This document shows, piece after piece, positions 26,430-34,901 of a stretch of DNA of 64,000 nt (within the stretch, counting starts at the first letter, position 1; each line of letters starts with the position of its first letter). The translations under genes were made by a program, and so were the position numbers. This DNA comes from Pseudomonadota bacterium (GTDB taxonomy: Bacteria; Pseudomonadota; Gammaproteobacteria; Steroidobacterales; Steroidobacteraceae). The stretch is taken from contig JADJXW010000001.1 of the NCBI GenBank assembly GCA_016720075.1, positions 186,001 through 250,000 on the forward strand, given 5' to 3'. Below the pieces are notes generated by a model, which had not been told where the DNA came from, searched no databases, and saw only the letters and a program-made list of their open reading frames with translations.

Positions 26430-27842
26430 TTTATTCGCCACAGGGTACGTTCTAGGCGGCTAAGTGATGGATCTAATCTTGTTGTCAGTGAAACCGGCGA
26501 CTACGCGTTTCTCGATGACCGCGACCTAGAAAAGCTTAGCAATGATCCGGACGGGCTTAGTCTCTCTCGCCAGGCTGAGCTTCTTTCTAAGTTTGTCATT
26601 GGCCGGGAAAATACTCCGGGTATGCGCCGGCTTATGAAGTCGCGGGTGGCGGCGAGGCAGGGCACGATTACAGGCGGCCCGAAATTGCACATTATCGTGC
26701 CTACGTTGTGGTGCGAGCATAGCTGTCAATACTGTCAAGTGAGTCGCGCGACGAACTCGAATGGACATTCGATGTCGGAACAGGACATCGATCTCGTAGC
26801 GGAGTCGATTCTAGAGGCCCCAGGGAATGATCTCACGGTTGAGTATCAAGGCGGAGATCCACTGCTCAGGTTTGACCTCGTCGAAAGAAGCATGGCAAAA
26901 ATCGCCGCTGGTGCAGTTGATGCGAAGAAGTCGATACGATTCGTCGTGGCATCCACATTGCATCAGCTGACCCCAGAGATGTGCGGAGTATTGAAGCAAT
27001 ATGGTGCCGTGCTTTCGACCAGCATCGACGGGCCGGCGCGATTGCATAACGGAAATCGTCCCATTCGTGGTCGCGATTCGTACCAACGGACGATTGCGGG
27101 CATTGAAATGGCACGCGCCCACATGGGCCATGATGTCGTCGCTGCCCTTATGACCACAACCCGGGCCTCTCTGTCTACTCCAGAAGATATCGTGGACGAG
27201 TATGTCTCCATCGGGATGAGTGAGATATCTCTAAGACCGCAAAGTCCTTTTGGGTTTGCAGCACTACCCAAGAAATCTGGCGGCATTACGCAGTCGGAGT
27301 ACTTGTCCTTCTATAGTCGGGCGTTTGAGAGGGTTCTGTATTGGAACAGAAGGGGAGTGCGTATCAGGGAGGGGCAAGCAGCGATTGTATTCAATAAGCT
27401 GCTTTACCCCATCGATGCAGGTTACGTTGATCTGCAGTCTGTAAACGGCGGAAGTGGAGCCGTTCTGGTCTATAACTATGACGGCTTCGTTTATCCTAGC
27501 GATGAAGCCAGAATGCTTGCGGAGACAGGAGACACGTCGCTTAGGTTGGCGCGAATTGGTGCGTCACTCAAAGACATCGTTAGCAGTCAGTCAATGCAGA
27601 TGCTGCGTCGCGCGGGATCAAGCGAACACAATACTACGTGTAGTGAGTGCGCGTATGGACTCTTTTGTGGTCCGGATCCTGTGATGGCGATTGCGCAATT
27701 CGGCAGCCAAGACGTCCCTGTGGAGCGCACGAATCATTGTCAGCGAACCTTGTGGCTATTTGACTTCTTGCTCTCACAGTTCGCGGCGTCAGACTCCGCG
27801 ACGAGATCGCTTTTCCATCAGTGGGCAAGGCCGGTCCCGTGA
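26421..27842 (+). CDS. hxsB: His-Xaa-Ser system radical SAM maturase HxsB
   Basis: A 473-residue radical SAM enzyme. After an N-terminal domain of about 85 residues the cluster motif CxxxCxxC is present as C98-C102-C105 (LWCEHSCQYCQVS). The SAM-binding glycine-rich segment EYQGGDPLLRFDLV follows, and a C-terminal Cys cluster (CSECAYGLFCGPDP) is typical of SPASM-like auxiliary Fe-S sites. HxsB and HxsC are thought to modify the His-Xaa-Ser repeats of HxsA. The ATG at 26421 is chosen over an upstream frame extension because MTSFIRHRVRS matches the natural start of such proteins. The gene has clearly lower GC than its neighbours to the left. It overlaps hxsC by four bases (GTGA) if the start given there is right. 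Confidence 0.85.
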   Translation: MTSFIRHRVRSRRLSDGSNLVVSETGDYAFLDDRDLEKLSNDPDGLSLSRQAELLSKFVIGRENTPGMRRLMKSRVAARQGTITGGPKLHIIVPTLWCEHSCQYCQVSRATNSNGHSMSEQDIDLVAESILEAPGNDLTVEYQGGDPLLRFDLVERSMAKIAAGAVDAKKSIRFVVASTLHQLTPEMCGVLKQYGAVLSTSIDGPARLHNGNRPIRGRDSYQRTIAGIEMARAHMGHDVVAALMTTTRASLSTPEDIVDEYVSIGMSEISLRPQSPFGFAALPKKSGGITQSEYLSFYSRAFERVLYWNRRGVRIREGQAAIVFNKLLYPIDAGYVDLQSVNGGSGAVLVYNYDGFVYPSDEARMLAETGDTSLRLARIGASLKDIVSSQSMQMLRRAGSSEHNTTCSECAYGLFCGPDPVMAIAQFGSQDVPVERTNHCQRTLWLFDFLLSQFAASDSATRSLFHQWARPVP

Positions 27843-29001
27843 GGCAGGTTCAAGGAAGAACCAAAGGTTTCTCGGGTCGCTTAGTGGGTCGAGTCGTCGC
27901 CGCTGAAGACTGTGTTTCAGAGTGGGTTCCAGATCTGAATCTATTTGTACAAATAGATGATGAGTACGGGTGGAACCTCTATGCGCGCCTGCATGACGGC
28001 GGCCTTAAAAACATCTTGCCGCTGACCCGCGATCGGAGTCGGTTCGAAGTCCTAGAAATTGCACTGCTCGACGAGGGGGCGGATCTCGCGCTGGGTGATG
28101 TAGTCGCGGCGACAGAGTCGCAACGAGCCTTCCATGTTCTCTACAGGGAGTCAGATCAGCACCATACGGTGTTCGTTACAAATCGCTGCAATAGCTATTG
28201 CCTAATGTGCTCGCAACCTCCGACAAAGCACGAAGATAAGTGGTTGATCCAGGAGGGCATCGATGTTGCTCGGCATATCCGAAAGCCGCCCCCAATTATC
28301 GGCTTCTCCGGCGGAGAACCGCTTCTAGAGGCGCCGGGTTTCGTGCGGTACTAGATCGCTTCCTAAGCGTGCATCCCGAGACCTGGGCTGAAGTTCTGAC
28401 CAACGGGCGAAAATTCGCGGACCCAGAAGTTGCTCGTCAGGTGCTGGAAGGGCTTCCCCGGAAGGTATCCTGGATGATCCCTCTATATGGGCATGCAGAC
28501 CTGGTGCACGACTATGTGGTTCAGTCGCCGGGAGCTTTTGACGAGACAATCTCGGGTTTATTGGTACTACATGAGTACCACCAGGTGATCCAGATTCGGG
28601 CAGTACTCGTTGAGCCGGTCCTTGAGAACCTGCTGCAACTCTGTGAGTTCATCGCCAAGAACTTACCCTTTGTAAGTGACGTCGCCCTGATGGGGTGCGA
28701 ACCAACGGGGTTTGCGTTGGCGAACAGAGATATCTGCGAGGTAGATTACGAACGTTGGGGGGATGTAATTGCCGCGGCAGTCAAAAGACTAGTGGATGCA
28801 GGAATTCGACCTGTGGTGATGAATATTCCACTATGTTTATTGCCGAACCAATTGTGGATATATGCAGCGAAAAGCATTTCCGACTGGAAGCGGGTTTTCG
28901 ATACCGAATGCGCTGAGTGTGGAGTGCGTGACCAATGTTGCGGACTTTTCGCCTCGTACGCTGCAGGCTGGAAGCCCGGCAAAATTCGTCCCGTCTCTTA
29001 G
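27839..29001 (+). CDS. hxsC: His-Xaa-Ser system radical SAM maturase HxsC (one frameshift)
   Basis: About 387 residues when repaired. The radical SAM motif is C117-C121-C124 (VTNRCNSYCLMCSQPP), followed by GFSGGEPLL. The frame stops soon after, and the next frame continues with RAVLDRFLSVHPETWAEVLT through to the C-terminal Cys cluster (CAECGVRDQCCGLFASY). One base appears lost at the GGGTTT run near 28336-28341. The GTG start at 27839 overlaps the hxsB stop and gives VRQVQGRTKGFSGR; GTG at 27821 is the alternative. HxsC is the second of the paired radical SAM enzymes of the system. The break may be a read error since flanking motifs are intact. Confidence 0.83.
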
Positions 29002-29013
29002 GGTGCCAATCCC

Positions 29014-29546
29014 ATGAGCAAATTCAAGAAAACGTTGGCATTGTTCCTAGCAGGGCTTCCATACGCATCATCCAACGCCAACATTCAGAAGTTTCCCGAT
29101 TCTTCGCATTCTCCAAAGTCCGGTGACCCAGGCCCGGTTGACTTGCGGCCGCTGAATAGTTCAGCCACCAACATCTTCGCGGCGCACCGGTCGCATTCAT
29201 CTCACAGCTCACACCGTTCCAGTAGCGGAGGCGGATATTCGCCGCCTCCAGCCCCACCTCCCGCGCGCAGCGAGCCCGTCGACAGAGGGCGTCAGTCGGT
29301 CGTCTCGCCGACCCCCGCACGGCCCGCGAATCCAGTCCTCTCGAGAGAGGAGAAGCTGAAACTGCAGGTAATGCGGGTCCAGATTTCGCTCACCGGCTTG
29401 GGCATTTACAGCGGACCTGTGGATGGCGTGCTTGGCGAGGGCACAAAATCCGCTTTGAAGCTATTCCAGAAGCTCAAGGGCTCCCCGAGGATGGACTCAT
29501 GAACCCTCCTACTCTTAATGGCTTGGGTGTCCCGGCAGTGGAGTAG
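29014..29546 (+). CDS. hxsA: His-Xaa-Ser repeat protein HxsA (frameshift near the end)
   Basis: The substrate protein of the Hxs system. After a signal peptide (residues 1 to about 22) comes a run of four His-Xaa-Ser units at residues 58-69 (HRS HSS HSS HRS), then a Pro-rich linker. A peptidoglycan-binding domain follows (KLQVMRVQISLTGLGIYSGP, then GVLGEGTKSALKLFQKLKG). In the given sequence the frame ends SPRMDS at 29502. Adding one G to the GGG at 29478-29480 gives the usual LPEDGLMNPPTLNGLG and a stop at 29546, 177 residues. Radical SAM modification of the repeat is established for the family only as a prediction. It stands directly after hxsC. Confidence 0.85.
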
Positions 29547-29550
29547 AAGT

Positions 29551-29946
29551 GTGAGAATTCGAACGATACGCCGCGTTCGCTTCTGGTCTCCCGTCGTACT
29601 GCTCGTAGTGACTCTGGCCGTTGTGCTTTGGATTGTCGGTCGACCGATCGTGGCAGGCAGGATGTATCGCGCAGAGTACGCATCGCTCGCATATCAATGT
29701 GATAACGCAATGCATGACGAAGCGGCGATAAGGAGCTACCCAGGCGACGTCGCAAAGCGAATGGAACTGCTAAAGAGCGCTGAAGTGCAGCTCCTCGTCT
29801 GTCACCGATACGACAAGCTTCGGAAGAAAATGCTCGCGATGGGAGTTACAGAAAATCAACTGGCCCTGTACGGCTTAGAGGCTCTTGAAATCGAAGCCGT
29901 GCCTGTTAGTCGGATGGTTGAACCCCATCAGATGCCGAGATTCTAA
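29551..29946 (+). CDS. Hxs-associated single-pass membrane protein (TIGR03982-like)
   Basis: A 131-residue protein from the GTG at 29551, four bases after the repaired hxsA stop. A basic N-terminus (VRIRTIRRVRFWS) leads to one membrane helix (VVLLVVTLAVVLWIVG), then a mostly helical periplasmic part with two cysteines (YQCDNAMHDEAA, LLVCHRYDKLRKKM). Its place between hxsA and a MauG-like gene is that of the TIGR03982 family, which I know only as an Hxs-linked protein without a role. The two Cys could form a disulfide outside the cell membrane. A start at 29518 would overlap the hxsA end and is rejected. Confidence 0.7.
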   Translation: MRIRTIRRVRFWSPVVLLVVTLAVVLWIVGRPIVAGRMYRAEYASLAYQCDNAMHDEAAIRSYPGDVAKRMELLKSAEVQLLVCHRYDKLRKKMLAMGVTENQLALYGLEALEIEAVPVSRMVEPHQMPRF

Positions 29947-31309
29947 GTGAAACGATACGTTGCATTCGTGCTGTCGTGCATGATTCCTATCGCCTCGCTA
30001 GGTGACGAGGCAGATATGTTCCTCCGTAGAGTCATCGAGGCATATAGGCTTGAGCCCTACAAGCCACCTCAACGCGTGTTTGGAGCGAAGGAACGACTTG
30101 GGCAGGCTCTCTTTTTCGATCCCATTGTGAGCGGGCCGAGGCGAATCTCCTGCGCGACGTGTCACGTAAGGAGCAAGGGTGCGGGCGACGGCTTGCCGGT
30201 TGCAGTGGCGCTGGGGGGTGGAGAGGGCGTTGGTCAAGAACGCGTAAAGAATATCGATGCGTTTCTGATACCGCGAAACGCCATGCCATTCTTTAACCGC
30301 GGATCGGAAGACTTCGTAGCCTTCTTTTGGGATGGGCGCGTCCAAAGGTCGCAAACGGGACGCATAGAATCGCCCCTCGGCGAGTATCTTCCCTCTGGAT
30401 TCGACAGTCTTCTTGCGGTGGCAGTCGCATTTCCGCTGGCCGAACAGGATGAGATGCTTGGTCGGTCCTATGAGCGCAAAGGATCGGCGAGCACGTTTCA
30501 TCAGGAGTTGGTGACTGACGACGTCGACCCTGACAATTATCAGGAACGTGCTCGACGTGTCTTTCCGAAAGTGATCCGACGGTTGACTCTTGCCGGGCCG
30601 CGCGAAGAGCAATCGATGCGGGACAACTACGTGCGCCTATTTCGAGCCGCATATCCTGGTACTCCAGTGGAGAAGCTAGGAATGGCCGAGCTGGGCAATG
30701 CGCTGGCGGCGTACATATCAATCGCTTTCGATCTGCGGCCTGCGCCATGGGACAAGTACCTTGCAGGGGAAATTCGAGCCTTGACATCAGCGCAGAAGCG
30801 AGGTGCGTTGACCTTTTTCGGAAAGGGTAGATGCGCGGTATGTCACTCGGGTAAGCAGTTCTCCGATTTTCAGTTTCATGGGCTTGCCGTGCCCCAATTG
30901 GGCGTTGGAAAGCATGGCGCTCACGTGGACTATGGGAGGGCCGGAGCCACCAGCCGGGGTGAGGACCGCTTCAGATTCCGTACACCGCTGCTGCGAAACG
31001 CAAGTAAAACCGGACCCTGGGGTCACAATGGATCATTCACCGATCTAAAGTCGGTCATTACGCACCATTACAATCCTGTTCCTGCACTATGGGCTGCGCA
31101 ACAGAAGTTCCCAGAGGAAGCGGGGAGGGCAGGTCGCCTTCTCGGGTTTAGGTCGCCGATCCTCTCCGAGATGGATCCACTATCTAGCTCCGACGTTGAA
31201 GAAGTGATCGCATTCCTCAGCGCCCTCAACTCTGAAACCGTTATGTCCGGACAAAGAAGCGCTTCCGCGATCTGTCCCATCGGGGATGAACCAGTTCATT
31301 CTCAAATGA
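29947..31309 (+). CDS. MauG-like di-heme protein of the Hxs cluster (indel near the end)
   Basis: A di-heme cytochrome c peroxidase/MauG-family protein with signal peptide (MKRYVAFVLSCMIPIASLGD) and two heme-c motifs, C69-A-T-C72-H73 and CAVCH at about residue 296. MauG-type blocks GRRIS-like CATC, RNAMPFFNRG, FFWDGRV, RTPLLRNASKTGPWGHNGSF and VIAFLSAL are all present. Read straight, the frame runs on into the following nuclease. Read one frame over from about base 31232, it ends with TLKPLCPDKEALPRSVPSG, the usual end of this family, and a TGA at 31307-31309 that overlaps the nuclease ATG (ATGA). I therefore treat it as a separate 453-residue protein with one extra base. Its role is probably oxidation of the modified HxsA peptide. 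Confidence 0.78.
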
Positions 31310-31827
31310 GGACCTTTGTAGCGTTCCTGCTGCTATGCGTGACTGGGGCAGTGCACGGGCAAGAAGTGGGAGTAGTCGAACAGACACGGGCTCCCTATAC
31401 ATTGCTGGGAAAGGTGGTCGGCATAACAGACGGCGACACCATTACGCTGCTGGATCCTGAGCGCCAACAGCACAAAATTCGGCTTGCGGGTATCGACGCG
31501 CCAGAAAAAGGTCAGGCCTTCGGGCAAGCCTCAAAGGCCAGTCTCTCGGACCTAGTATTCGATCGCCTAATCCAGTGTCATTGCGGAAAAATCGACAAAT
31601 ATGGTCGGGAGGTTTGTTGGCTGGAGATTGATGGCAGTGATGCGAATCTTGAGCAGATTCGACGCGGGATGGCATGGCACTACAAAGCGTATGAGGGCGA
31701 GCAGACTGAAGAAATGAGAAACGCCTATGCTCAGGTAGAAATCACGGCGTCTTCCTCTAAATCCGGCTTGTGGATTGATAAGGATCCAATGCCGCCCTGG
31801 GTGTGGAGGGGTCTTGGCCGTCGCTGA
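31306..31827 (+). CDS. Secreted thermonuclease-family (SNase) protein
   Basis: A 173-residue protein with its own signal peptide (MRTFVAFLLLCVTGAVHGQE) and a staphylococcal-nuclease fold: GKVVGITDGDTITLLD, IRLAGIDAPEKGQAFGQASK, the catalytic-type segment KYGREVCWLEI and GMAWHYKAYE. Asp, Arg, Glu and second Arg positions of the active site appear conserved. In the given frame it is joined to the preceding MauG-like protein, but the internal signal peptide and the ATGA overlap argue for two coupled genes. It may be cargo of the island or a real part of this Hxs cluster; nothing links it by function. Confidence 0.8.
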   Translation: MRTFVAFLLLCVTGAVHGQEVGVVEQTRAPYTLLGKVVGITDGDTITLLDPERQQHKIRLAGIDAPEKGQAFGQASKASLSDLVFDRLIQCHCGKIDKYGREVCWLEIDGSDANLEQIRRGMAWHYKAYEGEQTEEMRNAYAQVEITASSSKSGLWIDKDPMPPWVWRGLGRR

Positions 31828-31958
31828 TCCTCGCTATCCGGAGAAATCGAGGCAGAATGGGGATCTCTAGGTCTGTGGGCCTCATGCTTCGGCATGCCTA
31901 TTCATAGTGAACGAATCGCCGGAAACGCACAGCGCGGTGTTTCGGCATCTGCATTCGG

Positions 31959-32831
31959 ATGATTCCTATGAGCACACGTTTGACGAATCCATCTACTGAG
32001 ATCCCAAGGCAACTTTGCAAGTTTCGAACTTTCGGTGCTGAGGCTTCGCGGGGGCGCGATATGAGCGTCTATTCGATGCTCTTGGGACGTCTCCATTTTC
32101 AGCATCCGTCGAGATTCAATGACCCATTCGAAGGTCGGCCTCAGCACAGGGTGGCGTTTGAAGACCCCGCCAAGCAGCGAGCTGCAATGCTTGAATACCT
32201 AATTGACCTCTCCGCCACGCAGGGTGTAGATCCAAACGAACGAACCAAATGGTCGGAGCGGGCTCTTGCTTCGAAAAGCTCCGAAGAGCTGATCGAGGCT
32301 CTCAATAACCGGGAATTGGAGGAAGACAGCGGATCGCGGATACTCTGCCTTGCTCATCCGGACACCGTTCTTAAGCCGCTACTATGGTCGCATTACGGAG
32401 ATTCTCACCGCGGCCTATGCATTCATTTCAGCACAGCGTTCGCTCCGTTAAACCTAGCGTGGCAGGTGGTCTACGACGAAGAGTATCCGACGATACTTGT
32501 GCCTCGCACCGCCGGTTCCAACTGGGACATCGTGCTGCGGACGCATCTGACCAAGTGTTCTCTCTGGTCATATGAGCAAGAATACCGCGTGGTGCGGATC
32601 AGGTTGGCAGGGTCTGGCTTGGCATCGCACCTTAACGTTCAATGGGACGAAGATGTTGCTGTGTGCAATGAGCGAATAGCGGAAGAAGTCACGCTTGGAG
32701 CCAGAATGGCCCGTGCAAATAGGGACAACTTCCTCGCGTGGGTCCGAGAAAATGCACCGCACCTGCGTATATGGCAGGCTTCCCTTCATCGTCACAGATT
32801 CGCGATCGAACGTCGCGAGCAGATTCGGTAG
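31959..32831 (+). CDS. DUF2971 protein
   Basis: About 290 residues; a start at 31968 is equally possible. The blocks of DUF2971 are visible: QLCKFRTFGAE, a segment where a long hydrophobic strand meets HFQHPSRFNDPFEG, SRILCLAHPDTVLKPLLWSHYGDSHRGLCIHF, then YDEEYP and the late KCSLWSYEQEYRVVR. The family is frequent in defence and mobile islands and has no settled biochemical role. GC content is like the Hxs genes and lower than the arginine operon. It lies 131 bases after the nuclease with nothing recognisable between them, and 90 bases before the OLD-type ATPase. Confidence 0.78.
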   Translation: MIPMSTRLTNPSTEIPRQLCKFRTFGAEASRGRDMSVYSMLLGRLHFQHPSRFNDPFEGRPQHRVAFEDPAKQRAAMLEYLIDLSATQGVDPNERTKWSERALASKSSEELIEALNNRELEEDSGSRILCLAHPDTVLKPLLWSHYGDSHRGLCIHFSTAFAPLNLAWQVVYDEEYPTILVPRTAGSNWDIVLRTHLTKCSLWSYEQEYRVVRIRLAGSGLASHLNVQWDEDVAVCNERIAEEVTLGARMARANRDNFLAWVRENAPHLRIWQASLHRHRFAIERREQIR

Positions 32832-32921
32832 CCCAACGGTCCCCAATAGGGTTTAGCCTGTCATTCGGCAATGGCGTAATGGACCCGCTGAGCAAGTCCC
32901 ATATCCAAAGAGACTAAAAAC

Positions 32922-33734
32922 ATGACAGCAGAACATAGCGCAACGAGCTCAGTAGCGATTCCATCTACGCAAGAAATATTGCCGATACAGCTTGACGTTC
33001 AATGCGCGACGACGGTGTTCCAGAAGAATCCCGTCGCATTCGACAGATGGGCGCCTCTGAATTATCTGGTTGGTCCGAATGGATCTGGAAAGACTACGCT
33101 ATTTAACTCGATTATGGCCGCCGCAAGGGGAAAGTGGCCAAACAAGGTCAAGATCCTTGGAACAGGGCGACTTGGTCCGTTAGAGAAAAGTGTATCCAAT
33201 ATTTTGGGTGATATGACCCAGCGGCTCTTTTCAGAGGACAGTATTGAAGCAGTCTATGGGACGTTGTTCTCCGGACAGGATACAGCGCACCAAGCGTTCC
33301 AGCTTTTGGAGAAGCGTCGAGATCTCCAGCTCCGCGTTCTGGGGTTCTTGCGTCATGTCTTCAAGAAGACTTTGCATTTTAAGTCTACTAGGCGCGGCCT
33401 AGTGATTACTGGGGTGTCTGTTGACGGGGCTTCATACCAAATAGTGGATGAATGTCACGGGCTGAAGGAATTGATCACAATACTGACCTTCCTTTACGAC
33501 GATACCTTTTCGGTGCTCGGAATTGACGAGCCCGAATTGCATTTACATCCTCAGTTCCAGAGATTCCTGCTCGACGAGATTAAACAAGTCGCAGGTGATC
33601 CGGGTGAAAGTGGCAAGAAGCTTGTCTTTCTCGTAACGCACTCACCGATCCTATTGGAGCTGCGGCGCCTTCAGGATTTGGCAAGTGTACTTGTCTTTAG
33701 TCCCGGTGTTCCTCCTAGGGAGAGCGCAGCTTGA
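32922..33734 (+). CDS. OLD-family ATPase part (split gene)
   Basis: A 270-residue ABC-type ATPase: Walker A G51-PNGSGKT (NYLVGPNGSGKTTLFNSIM), a helical insert, then LGIDEPELHLHPQFQRFLLDEI (Walker B with the HLHP signature of OLD/AAA_21 proteins) and the His switch FLVTHSPILLELRRL. In standard OLD nucleases the ATPase is followed in the same chain by a TOPRIM domain. Here a TGA at 33732-33734 ends the frame. The TOPRIM protein continues in the same frame (LLTSEEVLKVRQALPAF...), so only this one codon separates the two. This is either a split into two genes, a nonsense mutation or a base error. OLD-type proteins act in phage defence. Confidence 0.8.
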   Translation: MTAEHSATSSVAIPSTQEILPIQLDVQCATTVFQKNPVAFDRWAPLNYLVGPNGSGKTTLFNSIMAAARGKWPNKVKILGTGRLGPLEKSVSNILGDMTQRLFSEDSIEAVYGTLFSGQDTAHQAFQLLEKRRDLQLRVLGFLRHVFKKTLHFKSTRRGLVITGVSVDGASYQIVDECHGLKELITILTFLYDDTFSVLGIDEPELHLHPQFQRFLLDEIKQVAGDPGESGKKLVFLVTHSPILLELRRLQDLASVLVFSPGVPPRESAA

Positions 33735-33761
33735 CTCCTCACTTCCGAGGAGGTTCTGAAG

Positions 33762-34859
33762 GTGCGGCAGGCGCTGCCGGCTTTCCATGCTGGTCAGCGT
33801 GAATTGCTTTTTTGCAATACACCAATCTTGGTGGAGGGACCAAGCGACTCGTCTGTTCTTTTGAACGTTGCGACGAAACTGGAACTTCCCATCGGAGCGG
33901 CGGGTCTTGGAGTCGCCCCTATGGGTGGGAAATACCAACTTCTGGCTTATCGCGCGCTGCTGGGATCACTGGCAAAGACCTCTTCGCGATTTGTGTTAGA
34001 CCGTGATACGGCTGTGTCTCCTCAGGTACTGAGTTGCCTAGATAATGATGAACGAGTCGTCGCCTACCTCGCAAAGCAAGGGTTGGGTGGTCAATCACTA
34101 AGCGCCATTTCTGGAGCGCTCATAGGCGATTTGAAGTCACTGGTTAAGTCTTCCCATAGCGGCGGGACACCTTTCGCCCTGCTAGGTGTAGACGCAGATG
34201 GAACTCTGAGGAAGGGGCAGGAGGCGGCGGCGCTTGGCGTAAGCCTCGATTTTTACGCGAAGTTGTCGACTTCGGATCCGCTGTATTCGTCACTAAGTCA
34301 TATAGAAGGCCGCTTTAGGTTGATAAGAGCTGCCGCAAGGCAGGCAAACGTCCTGATTCTATCGAAGGGATCTATTGAGGCCTATTACGCGTCCCCACCG
34401 AGCCAAAGTGCTAGCGACTTTGATAAGCAACAGGCGCTCCAGGCGGAGCTAGATGCAATTTGGAACTGTAAGGATCTAACGCTCTTACGGGCGCGCTACG
34501 AAGAGCAGTTGGAATACATTGAGGCAGCGGGGTTCTTAAGTGTCCCGCTGTCTGACATGGCTCGCGAACCAGTGTCAGATCTTGTGCATTTGCTGCAAAC
34601 AGACATTCGGCTAGCGCGTATATCAAACCTTGAGGAGGCCAAGCGGAACGCTCGAGCTGTTGCAGAAGGCTACTGGGATCTATGTGAATTGATCGAATTG
34701 AATGTCAAGAGCGCAACAGATTATGAGGGCGTAATAGAGCTTAGGGGGCTGGCAGGAGAAAAGATCAAATTTAGCCAAGAAACCCATGCCTACAACATCG
34801 CGATAGGTGCCTCAAAGGGGGCAACAGAAAAGAAGCAAGCAGCTCAGCTATCTTCTTAG
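33762..34859 (+). CDS. TOPRIM nuclease part of an OLD-family protein (split gene)
   Basis: A 365-residue protein carrying a TOPRIM domain near its start: LFCNTPILVEGPSDSSVLLNVA (catalytic Glu in VEGPSD) and RFVLDRDTA (DxD). A long helical C-terminal part follows that matches no domain I know well. The GTG at 33762 has GAGGAGG eight bases upstream, a ribosome site good enough for independent translation. This favours a true two-gene OLD system over damage. Together with the upstream ATPase it would form an ATP-driven DNA nuclease. The gene ends 42 bases before the convergent argH, the right border of the low-GC island. Confidence 0.75.
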   Translation: MRQALPAFHAGQRELLFCNTPILVEGPSDSSVLLNVATKLELPIGAAGLGVAPMGGKYQLLAYRALLGSLAKTSSRFVLDRDTAVSPQVLSCLDNDERVVAYLAKQGLGGQSLSAISGALIGDLKSLVKSSHSGGTPFALLGVDADGTLRKGQEAAALGVSLDFYAKLSTSDPLYSSLSHIEGRFRLIRAAARQANVLILSKGSIEAYYASPPSQSASDFDKQQALQAELDAIWNCKDLTLLRARYEEQLEYIEAAGFLSVPLSDMAREPVSDLVHLLQTDIRLARISNLEEAKRNARAVAEGYWDLCELIELNVKSATDYEGVIELRGLAGEKIKFSQETHAYNIAIGASKGATEKKQAAQLSS

Positions 34860-34901
34860 CTGATTGGGAGTGAGTTGGCGATGAGCGGATGGTGAAGCGC
34901 G

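Noticed and set aside
29518..29550. ATG 29518 as the start of the TIGR03982-like gene
   Set aside because: It lies inside the natural C-terminal coding part of hxsA; the GTG at 29551 directly after the hxsA stop fits better.
29947..31827. A 626-residue MauG-SNase fusion protein
   Set aside because: The nuclease part starts with its own signal peptide, and the other frame gives the usual MauG end (PRSVPSG) with a TGA overlapping the nuclease ATG. A one-base indel near 31232 explains the apparent fusion.
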